From Bacteroides sp. 43_108 (lineage in GTDB: Bacteria > Bacteroidota > Bacteroidia > Bacteroidales > Bacteroidaceae), in the NCBI GenBank assembly GCA_001915545.1, contig MNQS01000203.1:1-15111 (forward strand): a DNA stretch of 15,111 nt, in the 5' to 3' direction. The position numbers and the translations under genes were made by a program. How positions within the stretch are numbered: the stretch's first letter is position 1; each line of letters opens with the position of its first letter. The notes beneath the pieces were generated by a model, which was not told the DNA's origin, did no database searches, and was given only the letters and a program-made list of their open reading frames with translations. Of the stretch, positions 1 to 6,715 are shown piece by piece.

Positions 1-69
1 GGGGGAATACCTAAAGATACAAAAAAGCCAGCTAATTCGCAACACTTTGTGTATGAATTAGTTGGCTAA
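1..69 (+). CDS. C-terminal end of an unrecognised protein (partial)
   Basis: Frame 1 is open from the window edge to a TAA at 67-69 and gives 22 residues ending in NSQHFVYELVG. The codons look ordinary for this genome. No family can be named from so short a tail. The gene begins upstream of the window, and its stop overlaps the possible start of the next small ORF by a few bases, as is common inside operons. Confidence 0.4.
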   Translation, partial: GGIPKDTKKPANSQHFVYELVG

Positions 70-268
70 TTTTATTCTATTTACTGAATATCCCTATTTT
101 AAAAAGGCTGATGATCTCGCTCTTTTGTCTCGTAAGTATATAAATTCGCTTCTTGAGTGCTATCGTATAAAACTGAAAGAGAATGGTGAAATGCCGTGTT
201 CCGATGCAGAATATTCAAGGCTTATGCGTTTGTCTTCCCTGTCAAGTACGGCATCTATGGATAGATAA
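62..268 (+). CDS. Small hypothetical protein, start uncertain
   Basis: An open frame of 68 residues whose codon use (especially from about 110 onward, the ...LLSRKYINSLLECYRIKLKENGEMP part) resembles the real genes nearby, so it is probably translated. The only start available ahead of most of it is TTG at 62, right after an in-frame TAG at 59-61, and TTG starts are unusual in this group. The first frame ends at 67-69, so the small ORF could instead be the end of that upstream gene after a frameshift. The middle (roughly residues 22-42) is predicted helical and rich in Leu, Lys and Glu. No family recognised. Confidence 0.35.
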   Translation: MANFILFTEYPYFKKADDLALLSRKYINSLLECYRIKLKENGEMPCSDAEYSRLMRLSSLSSTASMDR

Positions 269-300
269 TAATGCAATATAATTATTAACGTGAATTTTTT

Positions 301-702
301 ATGAAGGTTTCTATTTCTTATGATGAAGTTTCAGATATGCTGAAACAGAAGTTTGGAGTTCGTCCGAATTTTAAGCGTCAAGATGATAAGGTCTTGAATG
401 TGAGTTATAAGCCGTCAGGTTTTGTCCCGACAGTTCGGCTTGCTGTTAAGGTTGAGGCGCTTCGCAAAGATGTTGTCTGCTTTTCATACGATTGCAGTAT
501 GCCGGTGTCTTTACTGATTGCCGGAGCTGTAGGACATTTGCAGAACCGCATACCTGATGGAGTAGAGATAGATGTCGATTGCAAGCGGGTAAATATTTAC
601 CCTCAGAGTGTTGAGAAATTGAGCCATTTATGCGAGCATGTGTTTTTGACTGATATTCTGTTTACAGAAACGTCCATAGACGTTTCATTCGGTTTGGTTT
701 GA
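301..702 (+). CDS. Hypothetical 133-aa cytosolic protein
   Basis: Starts at ATG 301, 32 bases after the preceding stop, and ends at TGA 700-702. No signal peptide or membrane segment is seen. The sequence mixes short charged strands with one hydrophobic patch (PVSLLIAGAVGHL, about residues 63-75), and suggests a compact alpha/beta domain. No family recognised. It heads a closely spaced same-strand run (lipoprotein, DUF1232 protein, inactive transpeptidase-like protein), so a link to the cell envelope is a guess from context only. Confidence 0.7.
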   Translation: MKVSISYDEVSDMLKQKFGVRPNFKRQDDKVLNVSYKPSGFVPTVRLAVKVEALRKDVVCFSYDCSMPVSLLIAGAVGHLQNRIPDGVEIDVDCKRVNIYPQSVEKLSHLCEHVFLTDILFTETSIDVSFGLV

Positions 703-750
703 TTGTCGCACAAGTTTATAGTAATGAATTTTATTGAATATATTTCCGAT

Positions 751-1932
751 ATGAATAAGACACTTGTTAAATGTTTGGTGCTTGCTTGTTTGTCATTGGT
801 TGTGAGCTGTGCAAAACCGGTTGGAGACAAATTTGCTGATAGTTTTGAAAATCAGGATGCTGTCGATTTGTCTGAGGTTGTGAATATATACGAGGCTTAC
901 AGCAAGGCTGAAAAAGAAGGTAGTGAATACGATTTGTCAAAAGCGCTTGAAGGAAGTAGGCTTGATTGTATCAATAACGGACTTGTTTTGTCTGATACAG
1001 CTTTTGCTGTTCAGTTGCCTCAATATGCTGGCAGTAAACAGCCGTTTTTGGCCGATGCTCAGGATTTCTACAATTCATGCAGGTTTACTTTCGATATATG
1101 GAGCAATTTCGATTTGTGGCTCAGATCCAGTACCGGTTCAGAATTGGTAGAAAGTGCCGATGTGATTGAAGGTACACGTAAAATCAGCGAAAACTGCATT
1201 AGCGACAAGAAGTTGCGTGTCGCTGCAAATAATTATAAGGATAGTTTGATGTTGCTGATGAGCAAACCTTATGAAGAATGGTGCGAAAATGATAATTCAA
1301 TGGACCTTTTGCTTAGACTGTCCGGTATTATTGAGAAGCGTGCATACAAGTATTATAGCCGTCAGGAAGATTTTGTCGATTCTTTGACCGACTTAGGCAA
1401 TGAACTTCGCAATGCTACAAAGGCTCAGTTGGAAACCTATCAGCATACTGATTCCTTGAACAGGTTGAGGTATATGCTCGGTGCTTTGAATGAATGTTCT
1501 ACATTCGATGAACAGTGTTCTTTGTTCTTGAATTGGATTGACAGCAAGGAAGCTGAGATGGACGATGAATGGATTATTGCTGTAGCTGGACGATTGATTG
1601 ATTCGGGAAAATACAATCCTTGTTTGAATGATATCTGGTTGGTTTGGCGTTGCCTGTTTCAGATTCAGTATTGTGGCATTTCCAGAGATTCTTCCATTCC
1701 TAACGGTTTCTATAATGACATACGCAAGAAGTGTTATTTGACGTGCCTTAAAAGAATCGAATCACATCCTGATGATGTTTTTGCAATGAATTGTGCAGCT
1801 TTTATCGGAGGACGAACAAACATAAACCGTATAGGGCAGGCGCTGTTCGGCAATGAGGCTCTTACTGAAATGGCAGAATGTTTGCCGGGACGATTCGTAG
1901 ATGGCGAAAGTGGAGAAGATGGTTCTGAATGA
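751..1932 (+). CDS. Putative lipoprotein of unknown function
   Basis: A 393-residue protein if translation starts at ATG 751. That start gives a clean type II signal peptide (MNKTLVKCLVLACLSLVVSC) with the lipobox VVSC and the lipidated Cys at residue 20. The longer frame back to TTG 703 or ATG 724 would put extra charged residues ahead of the signal and is less likely. Right after the Cys comes AKPVGD, not the acidic run that marks surface-exposed lipoproteins in Bacteroides, so it probably faces the periplasm. The mature part is mostly helical, acidic and contains many Cys, with no repeat or catalytic motif that I recognise. It lies 48 bases after the upstream gene and about 100 bases before the DUF1232 gene. 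Confidence 0.75.
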   Translation: MNKTLVKCLVLACLSLVVSCAKPVGDKFADSFENQDAVDLSEVVNIYEAYSKAEKEGSEYDLSKALEGSRLDCINNGLVLSDTAFAVQLPQYAGSKQPFLADAQDFYNSCRFTFDIWSNFDLWLRSSTGSELVESADVIEGTRKISENCISDKKLRVAANNYKDSLMLLMSKPYEEWCENDNSMDLLLRLSGIIEKRAYKYYSRQEDFVDSLTDLGNELRNATKAQLETYQHTDSLNRLRYMLGALNECSTFDEQCSLFLNWIDSKEAEMDDEWIIAVAGRLIDSGKYNPCLNDIWLVWRCLFQIQYCGISRDSSIPNGFYNDIRKKCYLTCLKRIESHPDDVFAMNCAAFIGGRTNINRIGQALFGNEALTEMAECLPGRFVDGESGEDGSE

Positions 1933-1997
1933 TTTTTGACATAGTTTGGTGTTGTCGTTTCGTTTTGTCTAAAAGTGTATTGGTGATAGAAGTTGCA

Positions 1998-2005
1998 TAT
2001 TTTTG
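1998..2005 (+). promoter_or_regulatory. Putative -7 element ahead of the DUF1232 gene
   Basis: TATTTTTG fits the Bacteroidetes -7 consensus TAnnTTTG and lies 26 bases before the ATG at 2032. There is no well-spaced TTG at -33 (the nearest, at 1980-1982, is only 15 bases upstream), so this may be a weak internal promoter within the operon. Confidence 0.35.
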
Positions 2006-2031
2006 CATCTTTACAGTAAATAACCATTTAA

Positions 2032-2478
2032 ATGTATTTGTTTATGTTGACAGTTGTATGCATCATGATTTTGGCCTATTGTATAATGGGCAAGGATATT
2101 CGTTCTTTGTTGGAACGTGTTAAGGACGTTGATTGGCGTGAAAAGGCCGAGGCTTTGCGCGATAAACTGAAGCCGTATTCACTCAAGGTTGGCAGAATAG
2201 CCGCTAAACCGTTGCTCCAATTCTATTATGTCATGACCGACGAGCAGACTTCAACCCTTGACAGAGCATTGATTTATGCTGCTATATTTTATACCATTTC
2301 TCCTATCAGCCTTATTCCTAGTGCTGTCTACAAGTTGCTGGGCGTTTTGGATGAAGGCGCAGCAGTAATCTATGTATATAGAAAAATTAAGGACAAGATA
2401 ACACCAGAGATAGATGCAAGAGTGAACCGCACTTTAGATGATTGGTTTGGAGTGGAATATGAAATTGTTCAATCTTGA
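2032..2478 (+). CDS. DUF1232 / YkvA-like protein
   Basis: A 148-residue protein carrying the DUF1232 (YkvA) signature at about residues 77-112: LDRALIYAAIFYTISPISLIPSAVYKLLGVLDEGAAV, a hydrophobic hairpin with the conserved Asp before the second half. The family is widespread and membrane-associated, but its biochemical role is not established. The first 18 residues are strongly hydrophobic and would form a membrane anchor. Many relatives instead start close to the MGKDI... here (ATG at 2086), so the N-terminus is uncertain. The C-terminal DDWFG tail is typical of Bacteroidales members. It sits in the middle of a same-strand run between a lipoprotein and an exported transpeptidase-like protein, which fits a membrane role. 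Confidence 0.8.
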   Translation: MYLFMLTVVCIMILAYCIMGKDIRSLLERVKDVDWREKAEALRDKLKPYSLKVGRIAAKPLLQFYYVMTDEQTSTLDRALIYAAIFYTISPISLIPSAVYKLLGVLDEGAAVIYVYRKIKDKITPEIDARVNRTLDDWFGVEYEIVQS

Positions 2479-2527
2479 TAAATTGGCAGTATATTTTGTT
2501 TCCGAATTTAAAACTTTGATTTTCATT

Positions 2528-3823
2528 ATGCGCATAGAGTTTTTATATAAGGTGGCATTTGCTTTTTCGATGTTTCTCTCTTCATTTGTGGCGAATGCTC
2601 AAAATGTGATAGTTGCAGATACTGTCGATGCAGACGACTTATTCAGTGAGAAGCCTGTGCAGATTCCTTTAGATGAATGCGAGTATATCGATACATGCGA
2701 ACAGCGTCGTTATGCCATTGTCACTAAGGATGGGAAAAAGGGAATATACGACTTGGAACGCCATGAGAATGTGACAGCAATAGATTTGGATTTTATTTGT
2801 TATTCCAGAAGTCTGCAGCTTGATGACAGTTTGTGCTTATACTATTTTTATGCTGAAGATGGTCTTCAAAGTGGAATAATAGGTGTTGCCGGAACTAACA
2901 ACAGCACTTTGGGCTTTTGGAATGATAATCCGAGACTTGTCGGTAATCTTGCCCATTGCACTACTGTTGACAGTATTGTTTCTGATACGTGCCGAAGCTT
3001 GTTGCTTGACTGCATGCTGCGTCTAAACGGAAACTATGGACAGATTGCCGTCATTGATGCTCAAACAGGCCATTTGAAGGCATGGGTGGCATTGGGTCGT
3101 TCTAACGACGGATTTGAAGATGCAAAGCTACTTAAACTTTCTTGTACGGCATCTATTTTCAGACCAGTGTTTGCTGCATCTCTTCTGGCTGATGTCGGTG
3201 TGTCGCTTGATGACAGTATCGATACAGGCAACGGCATTTATGACGCTGGTGATGGTCTTGAAATTCGTGATCCCGGTTGGCATGACGGAGGGTATGGTGT
3301 TTTGACTTTTGGACAAGCTCTGGCTTTTAGATCCGATATTGCTGTTTACAGTGCTGTTCTTGCTGCTCGTGGAACTGATGCGCCTGAGATTTGGAAAGAG
3401 ATTGTCAACGGTAAGAAAGAAACTAATGCCATGGAATTTGCTTCTATAGTAAATTCATTCTATTGTAAGGATAAGATTTTATACCCGTCTCTCGAAGGTG
3501 ATTCACTTTGTGTAGAACCGTTTTCGAACATGACAGTGCAGGCCTTGGATAATGTTAAAAAAGTACTTGATGGCTTTTCTCTTGTTGCTTCCAAGGCGAA
3601 TGAAACATTTGACAAGTCTGTAGATGTAGGTATCGCAGGTCTATACGGTGCATATGTTTCCACTGACGATAAATCTTCAGAATTGTCATTCGCCGGTTGT
3701 TTCCCTTCTGACAATCCCCGTTATGCTGTAGGTTTGTTCATCGGCCAGTTGCCAGGGCAGATAGTTGATCCATGCCTGTTGTCGGATACTATCGAACATT
3801 TGGTAAATTGGTTAAGTAAATAG
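2528..3823 (+). CDS. Exported, catalytically degenerate penicillin-binding (transpeptidase-fold) protein
   Basis: Start chosen at ATG 2528 because it gives a signal peptide (about residues 1-24, cut near FVANA). The frame is open 30 codons further but without sense as a leader. The mature N-terminal part (about 52-135) has a WG-repeat-like pattern (RRYAIVTKDGKKGIYDL; SGIIGVAG). From about 170 the protein follows the transpeptidase domain of FtsI/PBP2-type proteins: QIAVIDAQTGHLKAWV (172-187), then DTGNGIYDAGDGLEIRD (232-248), GGYGVLTFGQALAF (254-267) and SFAGCFPSDNPRYAVGLFIG (387-406). The three active-site motifs are changed: SxxK is SIFR (209-212), SxN is RSD (268-270), and KTG is replaced by AGLYG (370-374). 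It should therefore not cross-link peptidoglycan or bind beta-lactams covalently in the normal way. It may act as a binding or regulatory protein in the periplasm. Family placement is moderately sure; the role is inference. Confidence 0.7.
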   Translation: MRIEFLYKVAFAFSMFLSSFVANAQNVIVADTVDADDLFSEKPVQIPLDECEYIDTCEQRRYAIVTKDGKKGIYDLERHENVTAIDLDFICYSRSLQLDDSLCLYYFYAEDGLQSGIIGVAGTNNSTLGFWNDNPRLVGNLAHCTTVDSIVSDTCRSLLLDCMLRLNGNYGQIAVIDAQTGHLKAWVALGRSNDGFEDAKLLKLSCTASIFRPVFAASLLADVGVSLDDSIDTGNGIYDAGDGLEIRDPGWHDGGYGVLTFGQALAFRSDIAVYSAVLAARGTDAPEIWKEIVNGKKETNAMEFASIVNSFYCKDKILYPSLEGDSLCVEPFSNMTVQALDNVKKVLDGFSLVASKANETFDKSVDVGIAGLYGAYVSTDDKSSELSFAGCFPSDNPRYAVGLFIGQLPGQIVDPCLLSDTIEHLVNWLSK

Positions 3824-3831
3824 TAAAAGAT

Positions 3832-4383
3832 ATGCTTGTAATTCATCCCGAAGATAGGACAACCGCCATGCTGTCCAAACTTTACTCAGGTTTGGACGGT
3901 GTGAGGCATATTGGCAAGTCTGCCAGCAATGCAGAAGTCAGGCATATTCTTAATCATACATCTTCCGATGAATTGATAATGATGCTGGGGCATGGGTCGG
4001 ATCAAGGGCTGTTTTCACGTATGGACGACACAGAGGACTGTTTTGACAGAATTATTATCGGACACAGCCATGCCTATTATCTGCATCATCATCTTGGACG
4101 TCTTGTCGGTATATGGTGTAATGCTGACCTTTTCGCACGTAAGGAGGGTTTGCATGGCTTGTTTTCCGGTATGATTATCACGGAGATGGACGAAGCCCGA
4201 ATGTACGGAATAAAGACTTCTCCTGAAGAGCTATCTTTGGAAAATGACCGTCTGGCTGACAATTTACGAGGAATGTTTGATCAGAAAATCCCACTTTGCG
4301 ATATCCCGCAACAAATGCTTAAAGCCGATAATGTTCATAGTCAGCTTACGGAATTCAACTACCGTAATTTCTATTATCTCTAA
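3832..4383 (+). CDS. Caspase-like-fold (clan CD type) protein, function unknown
   Basis: A 183-residue protein starting at ATG 3832, eight bases after the previous stop. Strand-like LIMMLGHGS (48-56) ends in a GHG, and RLVGIWCNADLFA (90-102) contains a Cys, followed by GLHGLFSGMIITEMDEARMYGI (106-127). A His at the end of one strand (His54) and a Cys at the end of a later one (Cys96) is the catalytic dyad layout of clan CD peptidases such as caspase-, CHAT- and clostripain-like proteins. The whole protein is smaller than most of these, and similar compact proteins exist in Bacteroidales as unnamed families. The dyad is seen; protease activity is inference, and a non-peptidase use of the fold is possible. 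Its stop overlaps the start of the phosphatase-like gene by one base. Confidence 0.6.
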   Translation: MLVIHPEDRTTAMLSKLYSGLDGVRHIGKSASNAEVRHILNHTSSDELIMMLGHGSDQGLFSRMDDTEDCFDRIIIGHSHAYYLHHHLGRLVGIWCNADLFARKEGLHGLFSGMIITEMDEARMYGIKTSPEELSLENDRLADNLRGMFDQKIPLCDIPQQMLKADNVHSQLTEFNYRNFYYL

Positions 4384-5309
4384 TGTTGTTTATGGACATA
4401 AAGAATCTTATATTGGCAGTCTTCAATCAGTTGACACGACCAAACGCTTTCCGCAACATTTTCGTTACACGCAATGCGTTTGGAATATTCAGCATCTACA
4501 GTCATGTATCACGCCGAACTGGTATGCCAAAGGTGACATATCTGTCCATGCATGATGCGCTTAGTGCTGCAGATTTAATGTGCCGTGAGTATGGCGCTCA
4601 CTATTCTGTGTATAAGTGTGCGTGGTGCAACGGTTGGCATATAGGCAAGAATAATCAGAACAAGCTTCCGAATATTTCGGAAACTGCAACAGGCGTTTTG
4701 CCTGTAGTCAAAGAAAATGTTCTTTATGAAGCGCTCAAACAACTTCCTATTTCAGATTTGGCACCTGTTTACGGAAATGGGGTACGGGGACGTACATTGT
4801 CAGGACGTAGTAGCGTGTGGATGTTGCAGAAGATAAAGTCGCTTGGCGTTGATGTCGTAATCGACCTACGTACGTACGATCACACAGACCGTTTTGACAA
4901 CAGTGTCCGTAATGCCGGGCTTGGGTATTTCCATATGCCGGTGGATAAGAATGGTACAGATGTTCGCGATATAATCTCAGCCCTGCCTGAATTCTTTGAG
5001 TTGCTGGATAATGGAGGTTTCTATCTTGCATGTGCTATGGGACTTCATCGAACAGACATTGCAATTGCATTATATTATGTGTTTCATCCTTCGGTTCCTT
5101 TTGACGAAGTTCCTGAGATGCGTGGACACCGCAGAAATGGATTTTTCAGGTGCGACGATATTGCTACACGTCTTAATTCTGTCATGCGTGCCCTCACGGC
5201 TGAAGATATAAGCAGACTTGGTTTGCCATTCGATTATGAAACAATCTTTAGGAAAAGGAAAAAACATCTTTTTGACGTGAATAGAAATTTTGACACTTCC
5301 GGAAAGTGA
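4383..5309 (+). CDS. CX5R phosphatase-like protein with N-terminal zinc-binding motif
   Basis: A 308-residue protein starting at ATG 4383, inside the TAATG junction with the upstream stop, so the two are probably translationally coupled. ATG 4392 is an alternative start. The N-terminal part (about 51-88) has YKCAWCNGWHIG with Cys79, Cys82 and His86, a pattern seen in small zinc-binding modules of phage and Bacteroidales proteins. The C-terminal half matches dual-specificity/tyrosine phosphatases: VVIDLRTYDH (158-167), YFHMPVD (182-188), then FYLACAMGLHRTDIAIALYY (213-232), which holds the P-loop CX5R (Cys217-Arg223) followed by Thr. The usual His before the Cys is Ala here; Asp188 or Asp193 could be the general acid. 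Substrate unknown. A strong terminator follows 29 bases after the stop. Confidence 0.65.
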   Translation: MLFMDIKNLILAVFNQLTRPNAFRNIFVTRNAFGIFSIYSHVSRRTGMPKVTYLSMHDALSAADLMCREYGAHYSVYKCAWCNGWHIGKNNQNKLPNISETATGVLPVVKENVLYEALKQLPISDLAPVYGNGVRGRTLSGRSSVWMLQKIKSLGVDVVIDLRTYDHTDRFDNSVRNAGLGYFHMPVDKNGTDVRDIISALPEFFELLDNGGFYLACAMGLHRTDIAIALYYVFHPSVPFDEVPEMRGHRRNGFFRCDDIATRLNSVMRALTAEDISRLGLPFDYETIFRKRKKHLFDVNRNFDTSGK

Positions 5310-5337
5310 TGATGTATAGCGAATTATGAATAATATG

Positions 5338-5382
5338 AAATTCCTGTGGCGTGAAATAAAACACGATCACAGGAATTTTTTT
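5338..5382 (+). terminator. Rho-independent terminator closing the left gene run
   Basis: The arms AAATTCCTGTG (5338-5348) and CACAGGAATTT (5368-5378) pair perfectly, with a short extra GTG/CAC inside the loop. They run into a T-tract (TTTTTTT to about 5382). It follows the phosphatase-like gene directly and probably ends transcription of the run that begins near 301. Confidence 0.85.
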
Positions 5383-5472
5383 GTAAATAAACAACATTTT
5401 ACTGATAGGAAATGGTGACTTTTCCTTCTCTTTTATCATAAAGAAACAAATGACGCAAGAAAGGAGGAAAAG

Positions 5473-5601
5473 ATGAAATCTACGACAGCAGAAAAAGGAT
5501 GGTTGTGGCGCATGAGTAGAATACCGCCAGTCGCAGATAGTGATGCTGTATCTAAATGTTCTGAAGTTAAGTTTTCTGATTCATACGTACACATATGGTG
5601 A
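5473..5601 (+). CDS. Small 42-codon ORF with strong Shine-Dalgarno
   Basis: ATG 5473 to TGA 5599-5601 encodes MKSTTAEKGWLWRMSRIPPV... (42 residues). AAGGAGG at 5461-5467 gives an almost ideal ribosome binding site five bases before the ATG, which is uncommon in this group and favours real translation. No family recognised. The stop overlaps a GTG that opens the next short frame (see the AAA+-like stub), so this may be the intact or frameshifted front end of a decayed gene rather than an independent peptide. The 90 bases between the terminator and this ORF hold no other gene. Confidence 0.4.
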   Translation: MKSTTAEKGWLWRMSRIPPVADSDAVSKCSEVKFSDSYVHIW

Positions 5602-5675
5602 CAGGAAATGACTTGAAAGGTGTTGCAGGCGTGGAAGAACTTAAGCGCAAGATTGCATATTCTGCATACATGTGA
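5598..5675 (+). pseudogene. N-terminal remnant of an AAA+ ATPase-like gene
   Basis: From GTG 5598 (overlapping the TGA of the 42-codon ORF) there are 25 codons reading TGNDLKGVAGVEELKRKIAY and ending at TGA 5673-5675. The pattern LKGVAGVEELKRKI matches the segment just before the Walker A motif of classical AAA+ ATPases (D/G-V-A-G-x-E-E-x-K). No Walker A or later part follows: only 39 bases remain before the vWA gene. The likely history is deletion of the ATPase body, leaving the stub. AAA+ and vWA proteins are often encoded side by side as partners, which supports this reading. The match is short, so confidence is limited. Confidence 0.35.
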
Positions 5676-5714
5676 TTTTATATACATATTCTTTAATTCT
5701 AATAATAGGAAACA

Positions 5715-6338
5715 ATGAAAACAAGAATTTTTAATCTTATTATTTTGGACGAAAGCGGCTCTATGTATTCAATAAAGAATCTGGCCGTAACAGGGGTGAA
5801 TGAAACTGTACAGACAATCAAGAGCGCACAAGAGCAATATGAGGATCAGGAACACCTTGTATCTCTTGTCACATTCAACAGTAAATCAGTTAAGACTATC
5901 TGGGATCGTCAGTCGGCTGACAGTGTGAATGAGATTGGTGACTATGATTATCGTCCTGATTGCGGTACACCTCTTTATGACGCAATGGGCCGGGCTTTGA
6001 ATGAACTTCGTGGCTATGTGGCTGATAACGACAAGGTGCTTGTTACAGTCATTACTGATGGATATGAAAATGCCTCTGTAGAGTACTCTGGAACAGCGAT
6101 AAAGGCCCTTGTGGAGGAGCTGAGGGCAAAAGGGTGGGTGATCACTTACATTGGAGCCAACCAGGATGTTGAAAAAGTAGCTTCTGCAATTTCAGTCACA
6201 AATGTCATGGATTTTCAGTCTACACACGCCGGAACAAGCGATATGTTCTGCAAAGAAAGACGTGCAAGAGCACGTTGGTTTGACCGTTTGTCTAAAGGTA
6301 TTTCTGAGGTAGACGGTGATTTTTTCAAAGAAGAATAG
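5715..6338 (+). CDS. vWA (MIDAS) domain protein
   Basis: A 207-residue protein that is almost entirely one von Willebrand factor A domain. The MIDAS metal site is complete: DESGSM (Asp12, Ser14, Ser16), Thr85 in CGTPLYDAMG, and Asp115 in VITDGYEN. These bind Mg2+ and a partner's acidic residue, and make the domain a protein-binding module. There is no signal peptide, so it should be cytosolic. The YIGANQDVEKVA segment (145-156) is typical of stand-alone bacterial vWA proteins related to TerY-like and MoxR-associated ones. The usual AAA+ partner appears to be lost just upstream. The start at ATG 5715 is preceded by a weak purine stretch, AATAGGAAAC. The last about 30 residues are charged and helical. 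Confidence 0.9.
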   Translation: MKTRIFNLIILDESGSMYSIKNLAVTGVNETVQTIKSAQEQYEDQEHLVSLVTFNSKSVKTIWDRQSADSVNEIGDYDYRPDCGTPLYDAMGRALNELRGYVADNDKVLVTVITDGYENASVEYSGTAIKALVEELRAKGWVITYIGANQDVEKVASAISVTNVMDFQSTHAGTSDMFCKERRARARWFDRLSKGISEVDGDFFKEE

Positions 6339-6436
6339 TTCTGTTGGAAATGTAAGGTATAATCAATTAGTGTGTGTGATTTGTGCAGATGAATTTAAAA
6401 GAACAGAAGGGTGAATTGTTTATATATACTTCTGTG

Positions 6437-6478
6437 GGGAAAAACTCTGTGTTGTAAATTATTCTGAATGTTTTTCCC
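6437..6478. other. Inverted repeat in the vWA / PI-PLC intergenic region
   Basis: GGGAAAAAC (6437-6445) and GTTTTTCCC (6470-6478) pair perfectly around a 24-base loop. The hairpin is followed by an unusually GC-rich patch and a second hairpin with a T-run. The whole could be the 3' untranslated region of the vWA mRNA or a separate small RNA. The rest of 6339-6706 shows no convincing gene; a 22-codon frame at 6389-6457 is not supported. Confidence 0.45.
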
Positions 6479-6507
6479 TAAGTCGAGGCCGTTGTGCCCG
6501 TCTTTTG

Positions 6508-6547
6508 TCCATCGGTCGCCCGTGACGGTCGGCCGGTGGATTTTTAT
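6508..6547 (+). terminator. Probable terminator downstream of the vWA gene
   Basis: TCCATCGGTCG (6508-6518) pairs with CGGCCGGTGGA (6530-6540) through two G-U wobbles, followed by TTTTTATT. It is placed 170 bases after the vWA stop, so it probably ends that transcript or a small RNA starting between them. Confidence 0.6.
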
Positions 6548-6645
6548 TATGCTTTGAAAGGATATATATGGAATGTAGGTTTTACAAGTCGGTATATTTA
6601 TATCTGATGTTTGTTTTCTTTCATTGTTTAATAATGATAAAAAAA

Positions 6646-6674
6646 TTGCATGAAAGTCTTTTTTGCTAATTTTG
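6646..6674 (+). promoter_or_regulatory. Bacteroidetes-type promoter of the PI-PLC gene
   Basis: TTG at 6646-6648 and a perfect -7 element TAATTTTG at 6667-6674 are separated by 18 bases, matching the sigma-70 (RpoD/SigABfr) promoter form of this phylum. Transcription would start near 6680, leaving a leader of about 35 bases before the ATG at 6716. Confidence 0.7.
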
Positions 6675-6715
6675 TCATAATGCGAACATATAGTTAAATC
6701 TAAAACTTGAAAAAT

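Noticed and set aside
6389..6457. 22-codon frame (MNLKEQKGELFIYTSVGKNS...) after the vWA gene
   Set aside because: No ribosome binding site; its end runs into the first hairpin stem, and nothing suggests selection on the peptide.
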